Below are positions 9,185-18,108 of a stretch of 56,165 nucleotides of DNA, piece by piece. Source of the stretch: Fuscovulum blasticum DSM 2131 (GTDB lineage Bacteria > Pseudomonadota > Alphaproteobacteria > Rhodobacterales > Rhodobacteraceae); the NCBI RefSeq assembly GCF_003034965.1, contig NZ_PZKE01000017.1, positions 1 through 56,165 on the forward strand, in the 5' to 3' direction. Below the pieces are notes generated by a model. That model searched no databases and was not told the origin of the DNA. It saw nothing but the letters and a program-made list of their open reading frames with translations. How positions within the stretch are numbered: the first letter of the stretch is position 1; the number at the start of each line of letters is the position of its first letter. The position numbers and the translations under genes were made by a program.

Positions 9185-10513
9185 ATGGCACTTTCGATGA
9201 AGGTCGCGATCGTTGACGACGAGGCCGACATGCGGGCGTCGATCAGCCAGTGGTTGGCACTGAGCGGCTTCGACACGGTGACATTCGGCAGCGCGGAAGA
9301 GGCGCTCAAGGTGATCGGCCCCGATTTTCAGGGCGTCGTGGTCAGCGACATCAAGATGCCCGGCATGGACGGGATGGCGTTCCTCAAGCGCCTGATGAGC
9401 CAGGATTCCGGCCTGCCCGTGATCATGATCACCGGCCATGGCGACGTGCCGATGGCGGTTGAGGCGATGCGCGTCGGCGCCTTCGATTTTCTGGAAAAGC
9501 CGTTCAATCCCGACCGGATGACCGAACTGGCCAAGAAGGCCACCCAGGCGCGGCGGATGACGCTGGACAACCGCGCCCTGCGGCGCGAACTGTCCGACGG
9601 CAGCACCATCATGAAGAAGCTGGTCGGGTCCAGCCCCGCGATGGAACGGCTGCGCGAGGACATCCTGGATCTGGGGCAGGCCGACAGCCACGTCCTGATC
9701 GACGGCGAAACCGGCACCGGCAAGACGCTGGTCGCCCATGCGCTGCACGCCGTGGGGCCGCGCGCGTCCAAGAAATTCGTCAGCATTTCCTGCGCCGCCT
9801 GGTCCGAGGACCAGTTGGCAGCCAAGCTGTTCGGCCCGGCCGAAGACGGGGTGATTCCCCTGGTCGAGGAAGCGCGCGGCGGCACGCTTTGCCTTGAGGA
9901 CATCGAGGCGCTGCCGAACCCGTTGCAGGCCCGGCTTCTGACCTTCATCAACGAACAGGGCCTGCCACCCGAAACCCGGATCATCGCGATCCGCAACCAG
10001 CACGCCCCCGACGTGACGCTGGAACAGGCGCTGCGGTCAGACCTCTATTACCGGCTGGGCGCGATGACCATCGTGCTGCCGCCGCTGCGGGCGCGGGGGG
10101 AAGACATCCTTCAGCTTTTCACCCGCCTCTCCGAACAGTTTGCCGAAGAATACGGCTGCGATGCCCCGCAGGTGACGGCGCAAGAGGCGGCGCAACTGTT
10201 GCAGGCCCCTTGGCCGGGCAATGTGCGGCAACTGGTGAACATCGCCGAACGGGCCGTGTTGCAGAACCGGCGCGGCTCTGGCTCCATCGCCTCGCTGCTG
10301 ATGGCCGACAACGAAGCCAGCGGCCCGGCGATGACCACCGAAGGCAAGCCGCTCAAGGAATATGTCGAGGCTTTCGAACGGATGCTGATCGACAACACCA
10401 TGCGCCGGCACAAGGGCAGCATCGTGGCGGTGATGGAAGAACTCTGCCTGCCGCGCCGCACCCTGAACGAGAAGATGGCGAAATACGGGCTGGTGCGCGG
10501 CGATTATACCTGA
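9185..10513 (+). CDS. dctD: DctD-like AAA+ response regulator lacking the GAFTGA loop
   Basis: 442-residue partner of the kinase just upstream. The receiver domain has Asp11/Asp12 and the phosphorylation site Asp55 (VVSDIKMPG). The AAA+ domain has Walker A GETGTGKT at residues 174-181 and an arginine-finger region (LRSDLYYRL). A Fis-type helix-turn-helix ends the protein (about 412-439). Canonical sigma-54 activators carry GAFTGA about 20 residues wide between LFG and FE.A.GGTLF; here only 11 residues lie between Gly217 and Glu229 and the motif is absent. Walker B reads TLCLED rather than the usual LFLDE. It may therefore act without sigma-54, as known for Rhodobacter capsulatus NtrC. Start chosen at [13 protein letters not shown]. 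Confidence 0.86.
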   Translation: MALSMKVAIVDDEADMRASISQWLALSGFDTVTFGSAEEALKVIGPDFQGVVVSDIKMPGMDGMAFLKRLMSQDSGLPVIMITGHGDVPMAVEAMRVGAFDFLEKPFNPDRMTELAKKATQARRMTLDNRALRRELSDGSTIMKKLVGSSPAMERLREDILDLGQADSHVLIDGETGTGKTLVAHALHAVGPRASKKFVSISCAAWSEDQLAAKLFGPAEDGVIPLVEEARGGTLCLEDIEALPNPLQARLLTFINEQGLPPETRIIAIRNQHAPDVTLEQALRSDLYYRLGAMTIVLPPLRARGEDILQLFTRLSEQFAEEYGCDAPQVTAQEAAQLLQAPWPGNVRQLVNIAERAVLQNRRGSGSIASLLMADNEASGPAMTTEGKPLKEYVEAFERMLIDNTMRRHKGSIVAVMEELCLPRRTLNEKMAKYGLVRGDYT

Positions 10514-10939
10514 CCGCGCACCCCTGCACTCGCCTCTGGATTGTGCGACCCCTCTCAAATTGTGCATTGCTCTTGGCCCGGCTTTGCCGCTAGGGTCGCG
10601 GCGAGCCGGTTTTCCGGCCCAGGAAATTCTCTCCCCCCTCGCTGATGCGCGCAAGACGCGCCGCGTTCGGGGAGCCGGATCGGCCGCAAGGCCGTGCACA
10701 TTGCCCAAGGCGCGGGAAACCGGCGCTGGAAGGCTGCTGAAGGCGGAGGGTCGCAAGGCCCTCTTGACGTGAACCGCGATGAGGCGCGTGAACAGTGCAG
10801 CGACAGGCGAGGTCTGCCCGCAGGGCAGGGTCCGCACGCGCACGACCGCCGCCCCCGCCCAGACAAGCCGCCCCGTTTCCCGTAATCCCGCCGCCGGTCC
10901 GCCGGGGGCAGCCTTGCGCACGGGTCGCAATGGAACAAC
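10514..10939 (+). promoter_or_regulatory. Structured leader region upstream of rne
   Basis: This 426-base gap has no convincing gene. It contains two hairpins capped by GCAA tetraloops: CGGCC/GGCCG at 10681-10694 and a 7-bp stem at 10746-10763 (GAGGGTC/GGCCCTC, one G-U pair). A third hairpin, CTGCCC/GGGCAG with a GCA loop, lies at 10814-10828. Such structure just ahead of rne suggests a long 5' untranslated region. In E. coli RNase E controls its own mRNA through its leader; a similar role here is inference. The promoter was not identified. Confidence 0.5.
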
Positions 10940-13663
10940 ATGCCCAAGAAGATGCTTATCGACGCCACACATGCGGAAGAGACCCGCGTTGTCGTGGTGG
11001 ACGGAAACAAGGTCGAAGAGTTTGACTTTGAAACCGTAAACAAGCGCCAACTGGCCGGGAACATCTACCTGGCCAAGGTGACACGGGTCGAACCCTCGCT
11101 GCAGGCGGCCTTTGTGGATTACGGCGGGAACCGCCACGGGTTCCTGGCCTTCGCCGAAATCCACCCGGATTACTACCAAATCCCGGTCGCTGACCGGAAG
11201 GCGCTGCTGGAAGAGGAACGCCAGCTTGCCCGCGCCGAGGAAGAGGAAGAGAACCGCCGCCATCGCCGCCGCGCGCCCCGTCCCAAGGCCGAATCCGCCC
11301 GCCCTGACGCGGTGAAATCCGGCCCCTCGGGCATGGATGTGGTGGATCTTGAAGACGAAGCCGCCGAAGTGCCCGCCGATGCGGTTGCCGAAGCGACCGA
11401 CGTGGTTGCAGAGCCCGCCGTTGAACCGGCCGTTGCGGCCCCCGCCACCGAAAACGGCGAAAACGGCGCTCCGGCCTGGCGCGCGATGGATCACGCCTCG
11501 GACACCGATGACGAGATCGAATCGATTGCCGAAGAAGACGTGTCCGAAGAGATCAGCGCCCCGAAACGGTCGCGCTCGCGGCGCTACAAGATTCAGGAAG
11601 TGATCAAGGTCCGGCAGATCATGCTGGTCCAGGTCGTCAAGGAAGAACGCGGCAACAAGGGCGCGGCGCTGACCACCTATCTGTCGCTGGCCGGCCGCTA
11701 CTGCGTGCTGATGCCGAACACCGCGCGCGGCGGTGGCATTTCCCGCAAGATCACCAACGCCGTTGACCGCAAGAAGCTCAAGGAAATCGCGGGCGAGATG
11801 GAGGTGCCGGAAGGTGCCGGCCTGATCATCCGCACCGCCGGCGCCAAGCGCACCAAGGCCGAGATCAAGCGCGACTACGAATATCTGATGCGCCTGTGGG
11901 AAGAGGTGCGCGATCTGACGCTCAAGTCGATCGCCCCCGCCACGATCTACGAGGAAGGCAACCTCATCAAGCGCACGATCCGCGACCTTTATTCGCGTGA
12001 GATCGACGAGGTTCTGGTGGAAGGCGAGGGCGGCTACCGCACCGCCAAGGACTTCATGCGGATGATCATGCCCAGCCATGCCAAGCAGGTGAAGCGGTAT
12101 GACGAACCGATGCCGCTGTTCGCCCGCTATCAGGTGGAAACCTACCTGGCCGGCATGTTCAACCCGGTCGTGCAACTGAAATCGGGCGGCTACATCGTCA
12201 TCGGCGTGACCGAGGCGCTGGTCGCCATCGACGTGAACTCGGGCCGCGCCACCAAGGAAGGCTCGATCGAGGAAACCGCGCTCAAGACCAACGTCGAGGC
12301 CGCCGAAGAGATTGCCCGCCAGTTGCGCCTGCGCGACCTGGCCGGTCTGATCGTCATCGACTTCATCGACATGGAAGAGCGGAAGAACAACGCCACCGTC
12401 GAGAAGCGCCTCAAGGACAAGCTCAAGACCGACCGCGCCCGCATCCAGGTGGGCCGCATCTCGGGCTTCGGCCTGATGGAAATGAGCCGCCAGCGCCTGC
12501 GCCCCGGGATGCTGGAATCGACCACGCAGCCTTGCCCGCATTGCCACGGCACCGGCCTGATCCGCAGCGACGACAGCATGGCGCTGACCATCCTGCGCGC
12601 GCTGGAAGAGGAAGGCACCCGCAAGCGCAGCAAGGAAGTGCTGCTGAAGGCGCCGGTCGGCATCATCAACTACCTGTTCAACCAGAAGCGCGAACACATC
12701 GCGCTGATCGAGGCCCGCTATGGCATGGCGGTCCGGCTTGAGGCCGACCCGATGCTGGTGTCGCCCGACTACTCGATCGAGAAGTTCAAGACCGCGACCC
12801 GCGTGGTGCCGGAACCGATGCCGGTGGTGTCGGGTCATGCCGGCCTGATGGGCGCCCCCGTCGAGGAAGAGGACGAAGACGATCTGGTCGATGAGGCCGA
12901 GATCGAAGAGGACGAGCCCGAGGTCGAGGCCGAGGGCGAGGAAACCGAAGCCCGCGCTCCGGCGCCGCGCGGCGGTGACCGTGGCGGTGACGGAGAGGGT
13001 GGCAAGAAGAAGCGCCGCCGCCGCCGTCGTCGTCGGAGTGGAAACCGCGAAGGCGGGGCCGAAGGGGCCGCCGAGGGGCAGGACGATGCCGATGACGCCG
13101 ACGAGGCCGAAGAGGGCGCCGTCCCCGAAGCTGCTGCCGATACGGTAAGCGTCGAGGACGCCGCCGCCGAACCCGCCCCGGCCCGCAAGCGCACCCGCGC
13201 CCGGCGCAAGCCCGCCGCGGACACCGCAACCGAAGCTACCGCCGAGCCGGTGGCCGAGGCCGCGCCCGAAGCCGAAGCCGAAGCGCCGGCGCGCAAGCGC
13301 ACCCGTGCCCCGCGCAAGTCTGCGGCCAGTGCTGAGGCCAATGCCGAGGCAAGCGCCGAAGCGGCGCCCGCCGAGACCGCCGCCGAAACCCCGGCTGACG
13401 CCGAAGCCAAGCCGGTCGCCAAGGCGAAACCGGCGGCCCGGTCCAGGGCGGCCAAACCGGCCAAGCCCGCCGTCCCGGCGGAACCGGCGCCTGTCGCGGC
13501 CGAAGCCGCCCCTGAAGCGGCCCCTGCGCCGGCCGAGGTGGAAGCCCCCGCGCTGCAACCCGCCCCGACGCCCGACCCGGCCGAAGGCACGGCGCTGCAA
13601 TCCGACCCGGGCGAGGCCGCCGCGTCCAAGCCGCGCCGGTTCGGCTGGTGGTCGAAGAAGTGA
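10940..13663 (+). CDS. rne: Ribonuclease E
   Basis: The main endoribonuclease of mRNA decay and rRNA/tRNA processing, 907 residues. An N-terminal S1-type region (YLAKVTRVEPSLQAAFVDYG) is interrupted by an acidic, alanine/proline-rich insert at about residues 90-213. The catalytic core carries the metal-binding aspartates in AIDVNSGRA (Asp431) and VIDFIDME (first Asp at 474) and the zinc-link CPHC (Cys532, Cys535). After about residue 610 the chain is disordered, with an arginine-rich RNA-binding run (KKKRRRRRRRR, near 690), alanine/glutamate repeats and the end RRFGWWSKK, similar to other alphaproteobacterial RNase E tails. This C-terminal half normally scaffolds the degradosome. A strong terminator follows. 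Confidence 0.95.
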   Translation: MPKKMLIDATHAEETRVVVVDGNKVEEFDFETVNKRQLAGNIYLAKVTRVEPSLQAAFVDYGGNRHGFLAFAEIHPDYYQIPVADRKALLEEERQLARAEEEEENRRHRRRAPRPKAESARPDAVKSGPSGMDVVDLEDEAAEVPADAVAEATDVVAEPAVEPAVAAPATENGENGAPAWRAMDHASDTDDEIESIAEEDVSEEISAPKRSRSRRYKIQEVIKVRQIMLVQVVKEERGNKGAALTTYLSLAGRYCVLMPNTARGGGISRKITNAVDRKKLKEIAGEMEVPEGAGLIIRTAGAKRTKAEIKRDYEYLMRLWEEVRDLTLKSIAPATIYEEGNLIKRTIRDLYSREIDEVLVEGEGGYRTAKDFMRMIMPSHAKQVKRYDEPMPLFARYQVETYLAGMFNPVVQLKSGGYIVIGVTEALVAIDVNSGRATKEGSIEETALKTNVEAAEEIARQLRLRDLAGLIVIDFIDMEERKNNATVEKRLKDKLKTDRARIQVGRISGFGLMEMSRQRLRPGMLESTTQPCPHCHGTGLIRSDDSMALTILRALEEEGTRKRSKEVLLKAPVGIINYLFNQKREHIALIEARYGMAVRLEADPMLVSPDYSIEKFKTATRVVPEPMPVVSGHAGLMGAPVEEEDEDDLVDEAEIEEDEPEVEAEGEETEARAPAPRGGDRGGDGEGGKKKRRRRRRRRSGNREGGAEGAAEGQDDADDADEAEEGAVPEAAADTVSVEDAAAEPAPARKRTRARRKPAADTATEATAEPVAEAAPEAEAEAPARKRTRAPRKSAASAEANAEASAEAAPAETAAETPADAEAKPVAKAKPAARSRAAKPAKPAVPAEPAPVAAEAAPEAAPAPAEVEAPALQPAPTPDPAEGTALQSDPGEAAASKPRRFGWWSKK

Positions 13664-13673
13664 CACAAGGCTG

Positions 13674-13700
13674 AAAGGGCGGGGAAACCCGCCCTTTCTT
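13674..13700 (+). terminator. Rho-independent terminator after rne
   Basis: AAAGGGCGGG (13674-13683) pairs perfectly with CCCGCCCTTT (13688-13697) across a GAAA tetraloop and is followed by CTT. It begins 11 bases after the rne stop codon. Confidence 0.85.
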
Positions 13701-13804
13701 GCTGAAGGGGGGCCGTCTGTGCCCCCGCCTTGTCTGTGAAGATTTCACCTGTCGGGTTCGGCGCGAAACGATCAGGGGGCAGGGGCCGCCCCCGCGCGGC
13801 CGCC

Positions 13805-14065
13805 TCAGCCCGCCGGGCCTTGACCGCCCGCCCGGATCAGATGCCGCGCCACCGCCCCATCGGCCGTTTGCCCAAGGTAGCTGTGCCCGGCCTGGCCGCA
13901 GAAATGCGGCAGGTCCACCGCCGCCATCGCATCGGTTGCCCGCACGCACAGCACCTGGCCCGGTGCCATGCCCATCAGCCGCTTGCGCGCGCGCAGCACG
14001 GGCAGGGGGCACAACAGCCCCTCGCAATCAATCTCGTGATCCCAGGTGTCCGGCAGGTCTGACAT
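13805..14065 (-). CDS. TusA-family sulfurtransferase-like protein
   Basis: An 86-residue SirA/TusA/YedF-fold protein. The family motif CPLPVLRARKRL is present, with Cys19 as the likely persulfide-carrying cysteine and a second cysteine at 14. TusA proteins relay sulfur to tRNA thiolation, molybdenum-cofactor or other sulfur pathways; which one cannot be told here. ATG 14065 opens MSDLPDTWDHEIDCEGLLC, the usual length; an in-frame start at 14116 would add 17 residues. Divergent from ccdA, 103 bases between. Confidence 0.86.
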   Translation of the reverse strand: MSDLPDTWDHEIDCEGLLCPLPVLRARKRLMGMAPGQVLCVRATDAMAAVDLPHFCGQAGHSYLGQTADGAVARHLIRAGGQGPAG

Positions 14066-14168
14066 GACTGTGGTGATAGGGCCTTGCGGCGGAATGTGAC
14101 AGGCCCTTCCCGCCAAAGTGACAGCCGCCCCCCGTGACGCCGCCCGCCGTTGCCGCTAGACAGGGCGC

Positions 14169-14927
14169 ATGTTCGGGATCGACCTCATCGACGCCAGCCT
14201 GCTTCCGGCCATGGCGATTGCGCTGGTGGCGGGTGTGCTGTCGTTCCTGTCGCCCTGCGTGCTGCCGGTGGTGCCGCCCTATCTGGCCTATATGGGCGGC
14301 ATTTCCATGGGCGAGATGACGGGCGCCAGCGAAGCCCGCCGCCGGGTGATCCTGCCCGCGCTGTTCTTCGTGCTGGGGCTGTCCACCGTCTTTCTGCTGC
14401 TGGGGTTTGCCGCCTCCGCCTTCGGGGCCTTCTTCCTGACCAACCAGCAGCTCTTCGCCAAGGCGGCCGGCGTGGTGGTCATCGTCTTCGGCCTGCATTT
14501 CCTGGGCGTCTTCCGCATCCCGATCCTTGACCGCGAGGCACGGCTGGATGCCGGCGACCGTGGCGGTTCGGCGCTTGGCGCCTTCGTGCTGGGCCTTGCC
14601 TTCGCCGCCGGCTGGACGCCCTGCATCGGCCCGCAACTGGGCGCGATCCTCAGCCTTGCCGCGCAAGAGGGCAACATCGGCCGCGGCATGGTGTTGCTGG
14701 CGGTCTATGCCGTGGGGCTGGGGCTGCCCTTCCTGCTGGCCGCGCTGTTCATCGGCCGCGCCATGGGCCTGATGACCCGTCTCAAGCGCCACATGAAATG
14801 GATCGAACGCGCCATGGGCGCGCTTCTGCTGATCGTCGGGCTTGCCCTGGTGACCGGCGCCTTCACCGATTTCAGCTGGTGGTTGCTGGAAGGCTTTGAT
14901 GCGCTTGGGATTCCCCTTTTGGGATGA
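14169..14927 (+). CDS. ccdA: Cytochrome c biogenesis protein CcdA
   Basis: A 252-residue polytopic membrane protein of the DsbD/CcdA family. It carries reducing power from cytoplasmic thioredoxin across the inner membrane to periplasmic thiol-disulfide proteins that prepare apocytochromes for heme attachment. The two redox cysteines are visible: Cys30 in SFLSPCVLPVVPP and Cys152 in GWTPCIGPQ. Six hydrophobic segments are apparent. It stands alone rather than within a ccm operon; the hydrolase gene downstream starts after 60 bases. Confidence 0.93.
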   Translation: MFGIDLIDASLLPAMAIALVAGVLSFLSPCVLPVVPPYLAYMGGISMGEMTGASEARRRVILPALFFVLGLSTVFLLLGFAASAFGAFFLTNQQLFAKAAGVVVIVFGLHFLGVFRIPILDREARLDAGDRGGSALGAFVLGLAFAAGWTPCIGPQLGAILSLAAQEGNIGRGMVLLAVYAVGLGLPFLLAALFIGRAMGLMTRLKRHMKWIERAMGALLLIVGLALVTGAFTDFSWWLLEGFDALGIPLLG

Positions 14928-14987
14928 TGTCGCACCCTCTGGACCTTGCCGGATTTCCGGGCATGATCGGACCCAGGGAAAGGCCGG

Positions 14988-16235
14988 ATGGAACAGCAAG
15001 CGCCACAGGATCACGACAGGCCGGACCAGGCGACGCGGGCGTTTCGCCGGCGCGTCTTCTATATTCCCGGCTATGACCCGATCCACCCGCGCCGCTACCG
15101 CGAACTTTACCGCAAGGAAGGCACCGATCAGGCCCGGATCTGCGGCTATGATCTGGCCCTCACCCCCAAGACGACCAAGGGCCCCTATGGCTGGCATGTG
15201 AACGGCCAGTTCGACGGCCGGGCCACCGAATCGGATGTCGAGGTGCTGGTCTGGTCCGACATCGTGCGCGAAAGCATGTCGAACACCATTCCCGCCACCT
15301 ATCTGCAACTGGTCCGCACCGCCTGGGCCTATATCGGCTCGGGGGCGCTGTTTCGGCTGATGAAGCTGCGCAAGGGCCCGATGATCGCCGCGCTTTACCC
15401 GATCGTCTTCCTGCTGGTGCAGCTTCTGGCGGCCCTGCTGGTGGCCGGTCTTGCGGCGGCGCTGGTGTCGCGCTTCGGCCATTGGGCGGCCGGGCTTCTG
15501 GCCGGGGCCGCGGTTCTGGTGCTGGCGCTGCGCTGGTTCCGGTCGATCGACAACAAGACCTATGCCTATTACCTGATGCACGATTACGCCTTCTCGGCCC
15601 TGTCGGGCGGCGCCAACCCTCCGGGGCTTGAGGCGCGGATGGCGGAATTCCGGGCGGCCATCCGCGCCGCGCTGGACCAGGATTTCGACGAGGTGCTGGT
15701 CGTCGGCCATTCCTCGGGCGCGCATGTCGGCGTGTCCATCCTCTCGGACCTCATCCGCGGCGGCCTGCCGCTGCACCGCCCGGCGCTGGCCTTCCTCAGC
15801 CTGGGGCAGGTGGTGCCGATGGTGTCCTTCCTGCCGGGCGCCCACCGCCTGCGCGCCGACCTGCGCTATCTCTCGGCCCGCGATGACCTGACCTGGGTCG
15901 ATGTCACCGCGCCGGGCGACGGCTGCGCCTTCGCGCTTTGCGATCCGGTGGCCGTCACCGGCGTCGCCCCCGCCAACCAGCGCTGGCCGCTGGTGCTGTC
16001 GGCGGCCTTCACCCAGACGCTGACCCCCGCCCGCTGGAAGGAACTGCGCTGGCGCTTCTTCCGCCTGCATTTCCAGTATCTCTGCGCCTTCGACGCCCTG
16101 ACCGGGGCCGACGGGGAATATGATTACTTCCGCATTACCGCCGGCCCGCAGACCCTTGCCGCCCGCTACCGCGACCGGGCGCCTTCGGGCAGCCGCATCA
16201 CCCGCGCGGTGAACCGCCATACGAGTCTGACATGA
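14988..16235 (+). CDS. Membrane-embedded alpha/beta-hydrolase-like protein, function unknown
   Basis: A 415-residue protein. Residues 24-60 begin like an alpha/beta hydrolase strand (RRVFYIPGYDPIHPRRYREL). Two hydrophobic segments fill about 132-184, followed by a soluble domain with the nucleophile-elbow motif GHSSG (Ser242). I do not recognise a named family. The first membrane pair placed inside a lipase-like fold suggests a hydrolase acting on lipid or hydrophobic esters, but no substrate can be assigned. Its stop overlaps the start of the downstream P450 gene by four bases (ATGA), so the two are almost certainly translated from one message and may act together. Confidence 0.7.
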   Translation: MEQQAPQDHDRPDQATRAFRRRVFYIPGYDPIHPRRYRELYRKEGTDQARICGYDLALTPKTTKGPYGWHVNGQFDGRATESDVEVLVWSDIVRESMSNTIPATYLQLVRTAWAYIGSGALFRLMKLRKGPMIAALYPIVFLLVQLLAALLVAGLAAALVSRFGHWAAGLLAGAAVLVLALRWFRSIDNKTYAYYLMHDYAFSALSGGANPPGLEARMAEFRAAIRAALDQDFDEVLVVGHSSGAHVGVSILSDLIRGGLPLHRPALAFLSLGQVVPMVSFLPGAHRLRADLRYLSARDDLTWVDVTAPGDGCAFALCDPVAVTGVAPANQRWPLVLSAAFTQTLTPARWKELRWRFFRLHFQYLCAFDALTGADGEYDYFRITAGPQTLAARYRDRAPSGSRITRAVNRHTSLT

Positions 16236-17605
16236 CCGGCTGCCCCGTTCACCGCCCGCTGCCGCCCAAGCCCGCGCCGCGGCCTGACAAGGTGTCGCTG
16301 CTGGGCTACCTGCGGCTGTTCCGCCGCGACATCCTCTCGGCCCAGCCCGCGCGGCTCTATCACGCCTGGATGGCCGAATTCCGCACCCCGTTCTTCCGCA
16401 GCTACATGTGCAACGACCCGGCACTCGTCACCCGCGTGCTGAACGAACGGCCCGACGATTTCCCCAAGTCGAACCGCATCAGCGAAGGTCTCGCGCCGCT
16501 TCTGGGCCGGTCGGTCTTCCTGACCAATGGCGAGGAATGGAAACGCCAGCGCCGCATCATCGACCCGGCCTTCGAGGGGGGCCGCCTGAAAGACACCTAT
16601 CCCGCCATGCTGGCCGCCGGGCAGGCGGCGGTGGCCCGCCTGTCCGAGGGTGAGGTCGAGGTGGAAGAGGCGATGAGCCACGCCGCCGCCGACGTGATCT
16701 TCCGCACCCTGTTCTCGATCCCCATCGAGAATGAGGTCGCCGCGCGTGTCTTCCACGAATTCCGCGCCTATCAGCGCACCCAGCCGATCCTGAACCTTGC
16801 CGCCTTCCTGCCGCTGCCGCGCTGGATGCCGCGCCTGCACCGCCGCGCCACCCGGCGCTCGGCCGCGCTGATCCGCGGGCTGATCGCGCTACTCACCGCC
16901 GAACGCGCCGCCGCCATCGCCGCAGGCACCGCCCCCGACGATCTGGCCACCAAGATCATGACGACCGCCGATCCGCAGACCGGCGAACGCTTCGATGCCT
17001 CGGAAATGGTGGATCAGGTCGCGATCTTCTTCCTTGCCGGGCATGAGACCAGCGCCTCGGCCCTGGCCTGGACGCTCTATCTGCTGGCGCTTTACCCCGA
17101 GGTGCAGGACGAGGTGGCCGCCGAGGCGCAGTCGCTGGGCGACAGCCCCGATTTCGCTGCCGTGGGCCGGCTGAAACGCGCCCGCGACGTGTTCCGCGAA
17201 ACGCTGCGCCTTTACCCGCCGGTGCCGATGATGGTGCGCGAAAACCGCTGCCCCGAGGATTTCCGTGGCCGCAAGGTCGCCCCCGGCGCGCAGGTGGTGC
17301 TGTCGCCCTGGCACCTGCACCGGCATGACCGGCTCTGGTCCGACCCCGACGCCTTCGATCCCGCCCGCTGGCAAACCGAAGCAGGCCGCCAGTCCGCGCG
17401 TGACGCCTTCCTGCCGTTCTCGGCCGGCCCGCGCGTCTGCACCGGCGCGGCCTTCGCCATGATCGAGGGGCCGCTCCTGCTGGCGCTTCTGCTGCGCAGC
17501 TTCCGCTTCGACCGGATCGAGGGCGCCGATCCGGTGCCCGTCGCGCATCTGACGGTGCGGGCGGAAAACGGCATCCGCCTGCGGGTCACGCGGCGCGCGG
17601 CCTGA
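16232..17605 (+). CDS. Cytochrome P450
   Basis: A 457-residue heme monooxygenase with the hallmarks in order: I-helix AGHETS at residues 269-274, K-helix ETLR (Glu323, Arg326), a PPVPM segment, and the heme-binding loop FSAGPRVCTG with Cys403 as axial ligand. There is no fused reductase, so it needs separate ferredoxin partners, none encoded nearby. The overall layout resembles P450s of the CYP4/CYP102-like fatty-acid branch more than short P450cam types, but substrate is unknown. Overlap with the hydrolase gene by four bases implies translational coupling. Confidence 0.93.
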   Translation: MTGCPVHRPLPPKPAPRPDKVSLLGYLRLFRRDILSAQPARLYHAWMAEFRTPFFRSYMCNDPALVTRVLNERPDDFPKSNRISEGLAPLLGRSVFLTNGEEWKRQRRIIDPAFEGGRLKDTYPAMLAAGQAAVARLSEGEVEVEEAMSHAAADVIFRTLFSIPIENEVAARVFHEFRAYQRTQPILNLAAFLPLPRWMPRLHRRATRRSAALIRGLIALLTAERAAAIAAGTAPDDLATKIMTTADPQTGERFDASEMVDQVAIFFLAGHETSASALAWTLYLLALYPEVQDEVAAEAQSLGDSPDFAAVGRLKRARDVFRETLRLYPPVPMMVRENRCPEDFRGRKVAPGAQVVLSPWHLHRHDRLWSDPDAFDPARWQTEAGRQSARDAFLPFSAGPRVCTGAAFAMIEGPLLLALLLRSFRFDRIEGADPVPVAHLTVRAENGIRLRVTRRAA

Positions 17606-17628
17606 CCGGGCCATCCCAAGCCGTCACA

Positions 17629-17651
17629 GGGCAGGGGAAACCTGCCCCTTT
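17629..17651 (+). terminator. Terminator after the P450 gene
   Basis: GGGCAGG (17629-17635), loop GGAAA, CCTGCCC (17641-17647), then CTTTC. It lies 23 bases after the P450 stop and runs directly into a dispersed repeat. Confidence 0.65.
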
Positions 17652-17696
17652 CATCTGTCCTCAAATATCCCGGGGGTGCGGGGGCTGGCCCCCGCC
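17646..17696 (+). repeat. Dispersed intergenic repeat, copy A
   Basis: Forty bases here (17646-17685) match 32332-32371 at 39 positions. The unit reads CTTTCATCTGTCCT, one variable base, AAATATCCCGGGGGTG, then a GC-rich hairpin arm GCGGGGGC paired with GCCCCCGC. It sits directly at a gene end next to a terminator. Looser copies on the other strand are at 39116 and 41662. Confidence 0.8.
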
Positions 17697-17722
17697 TTCC
17701 GCCCGTTCCGCAAGCGCCGCGA

Positions 17723-17962
17723 TCAGAGAATCTCGACCCGGTAGCTTTCGATCACGGTATTGGCCAGCAGCTTCTCGCACATCGCCTTGACCTCGGCCTC
17801 GGCGGTGGCGGCCTCGGTGGCGGCCAACTCAAGCTCGATCACCTTGCCCTGCCGCACGCCGGTCACCCCGGCAAATCCCAGCGACCCCAGCGCATGGCGG
17901 ATCGCTTCCCCCTGCGGGTCCAGCACGCCGGTCTTGAGCATGACGGTAACGCGGGCTTTCAT
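17723..17962 (-). CDS. purS: Phosphoribosylformylglycinamidine synthase subunit PurS
   Basis: The small bridging subunit of FGAM synthase, 79 residues, which lets PurQ-derived ammonia reach PurL. The sequence MKARVTVMLKTGVLDPQGEA and LGFAGVTGVRQGKVIELEL are typical. ATG 17962 gives the standard length; the frame is open further up to 18046 without family likeness. It is alone here, convergent with the P450 gene and divergent from pepN, whereas its partner purQ is at 6699. Confidence 0.93.
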   Translation of the reverse strand: MKARVTVMLKTGVLDPQGEAIRHALGSLGFAGVTGVRQGKVIELELAATEAATAEAEVKAMCEKLLANTVIESYRVEIL

Positions 17963-18108
17963 GGGCAGTCCTCCGGGGCAGGGATGGCGATCCCATACCG
18001 CCGCCGGGCGCGCGGGGCAAGGCCCGGTAACGATGCCGCGCGCCAAGGCCGCCCCCCTTGCGCCCGGCCGCGCATCGCCCGATCCTGCGGATGAAACCGG
18101 AGTCTGCC

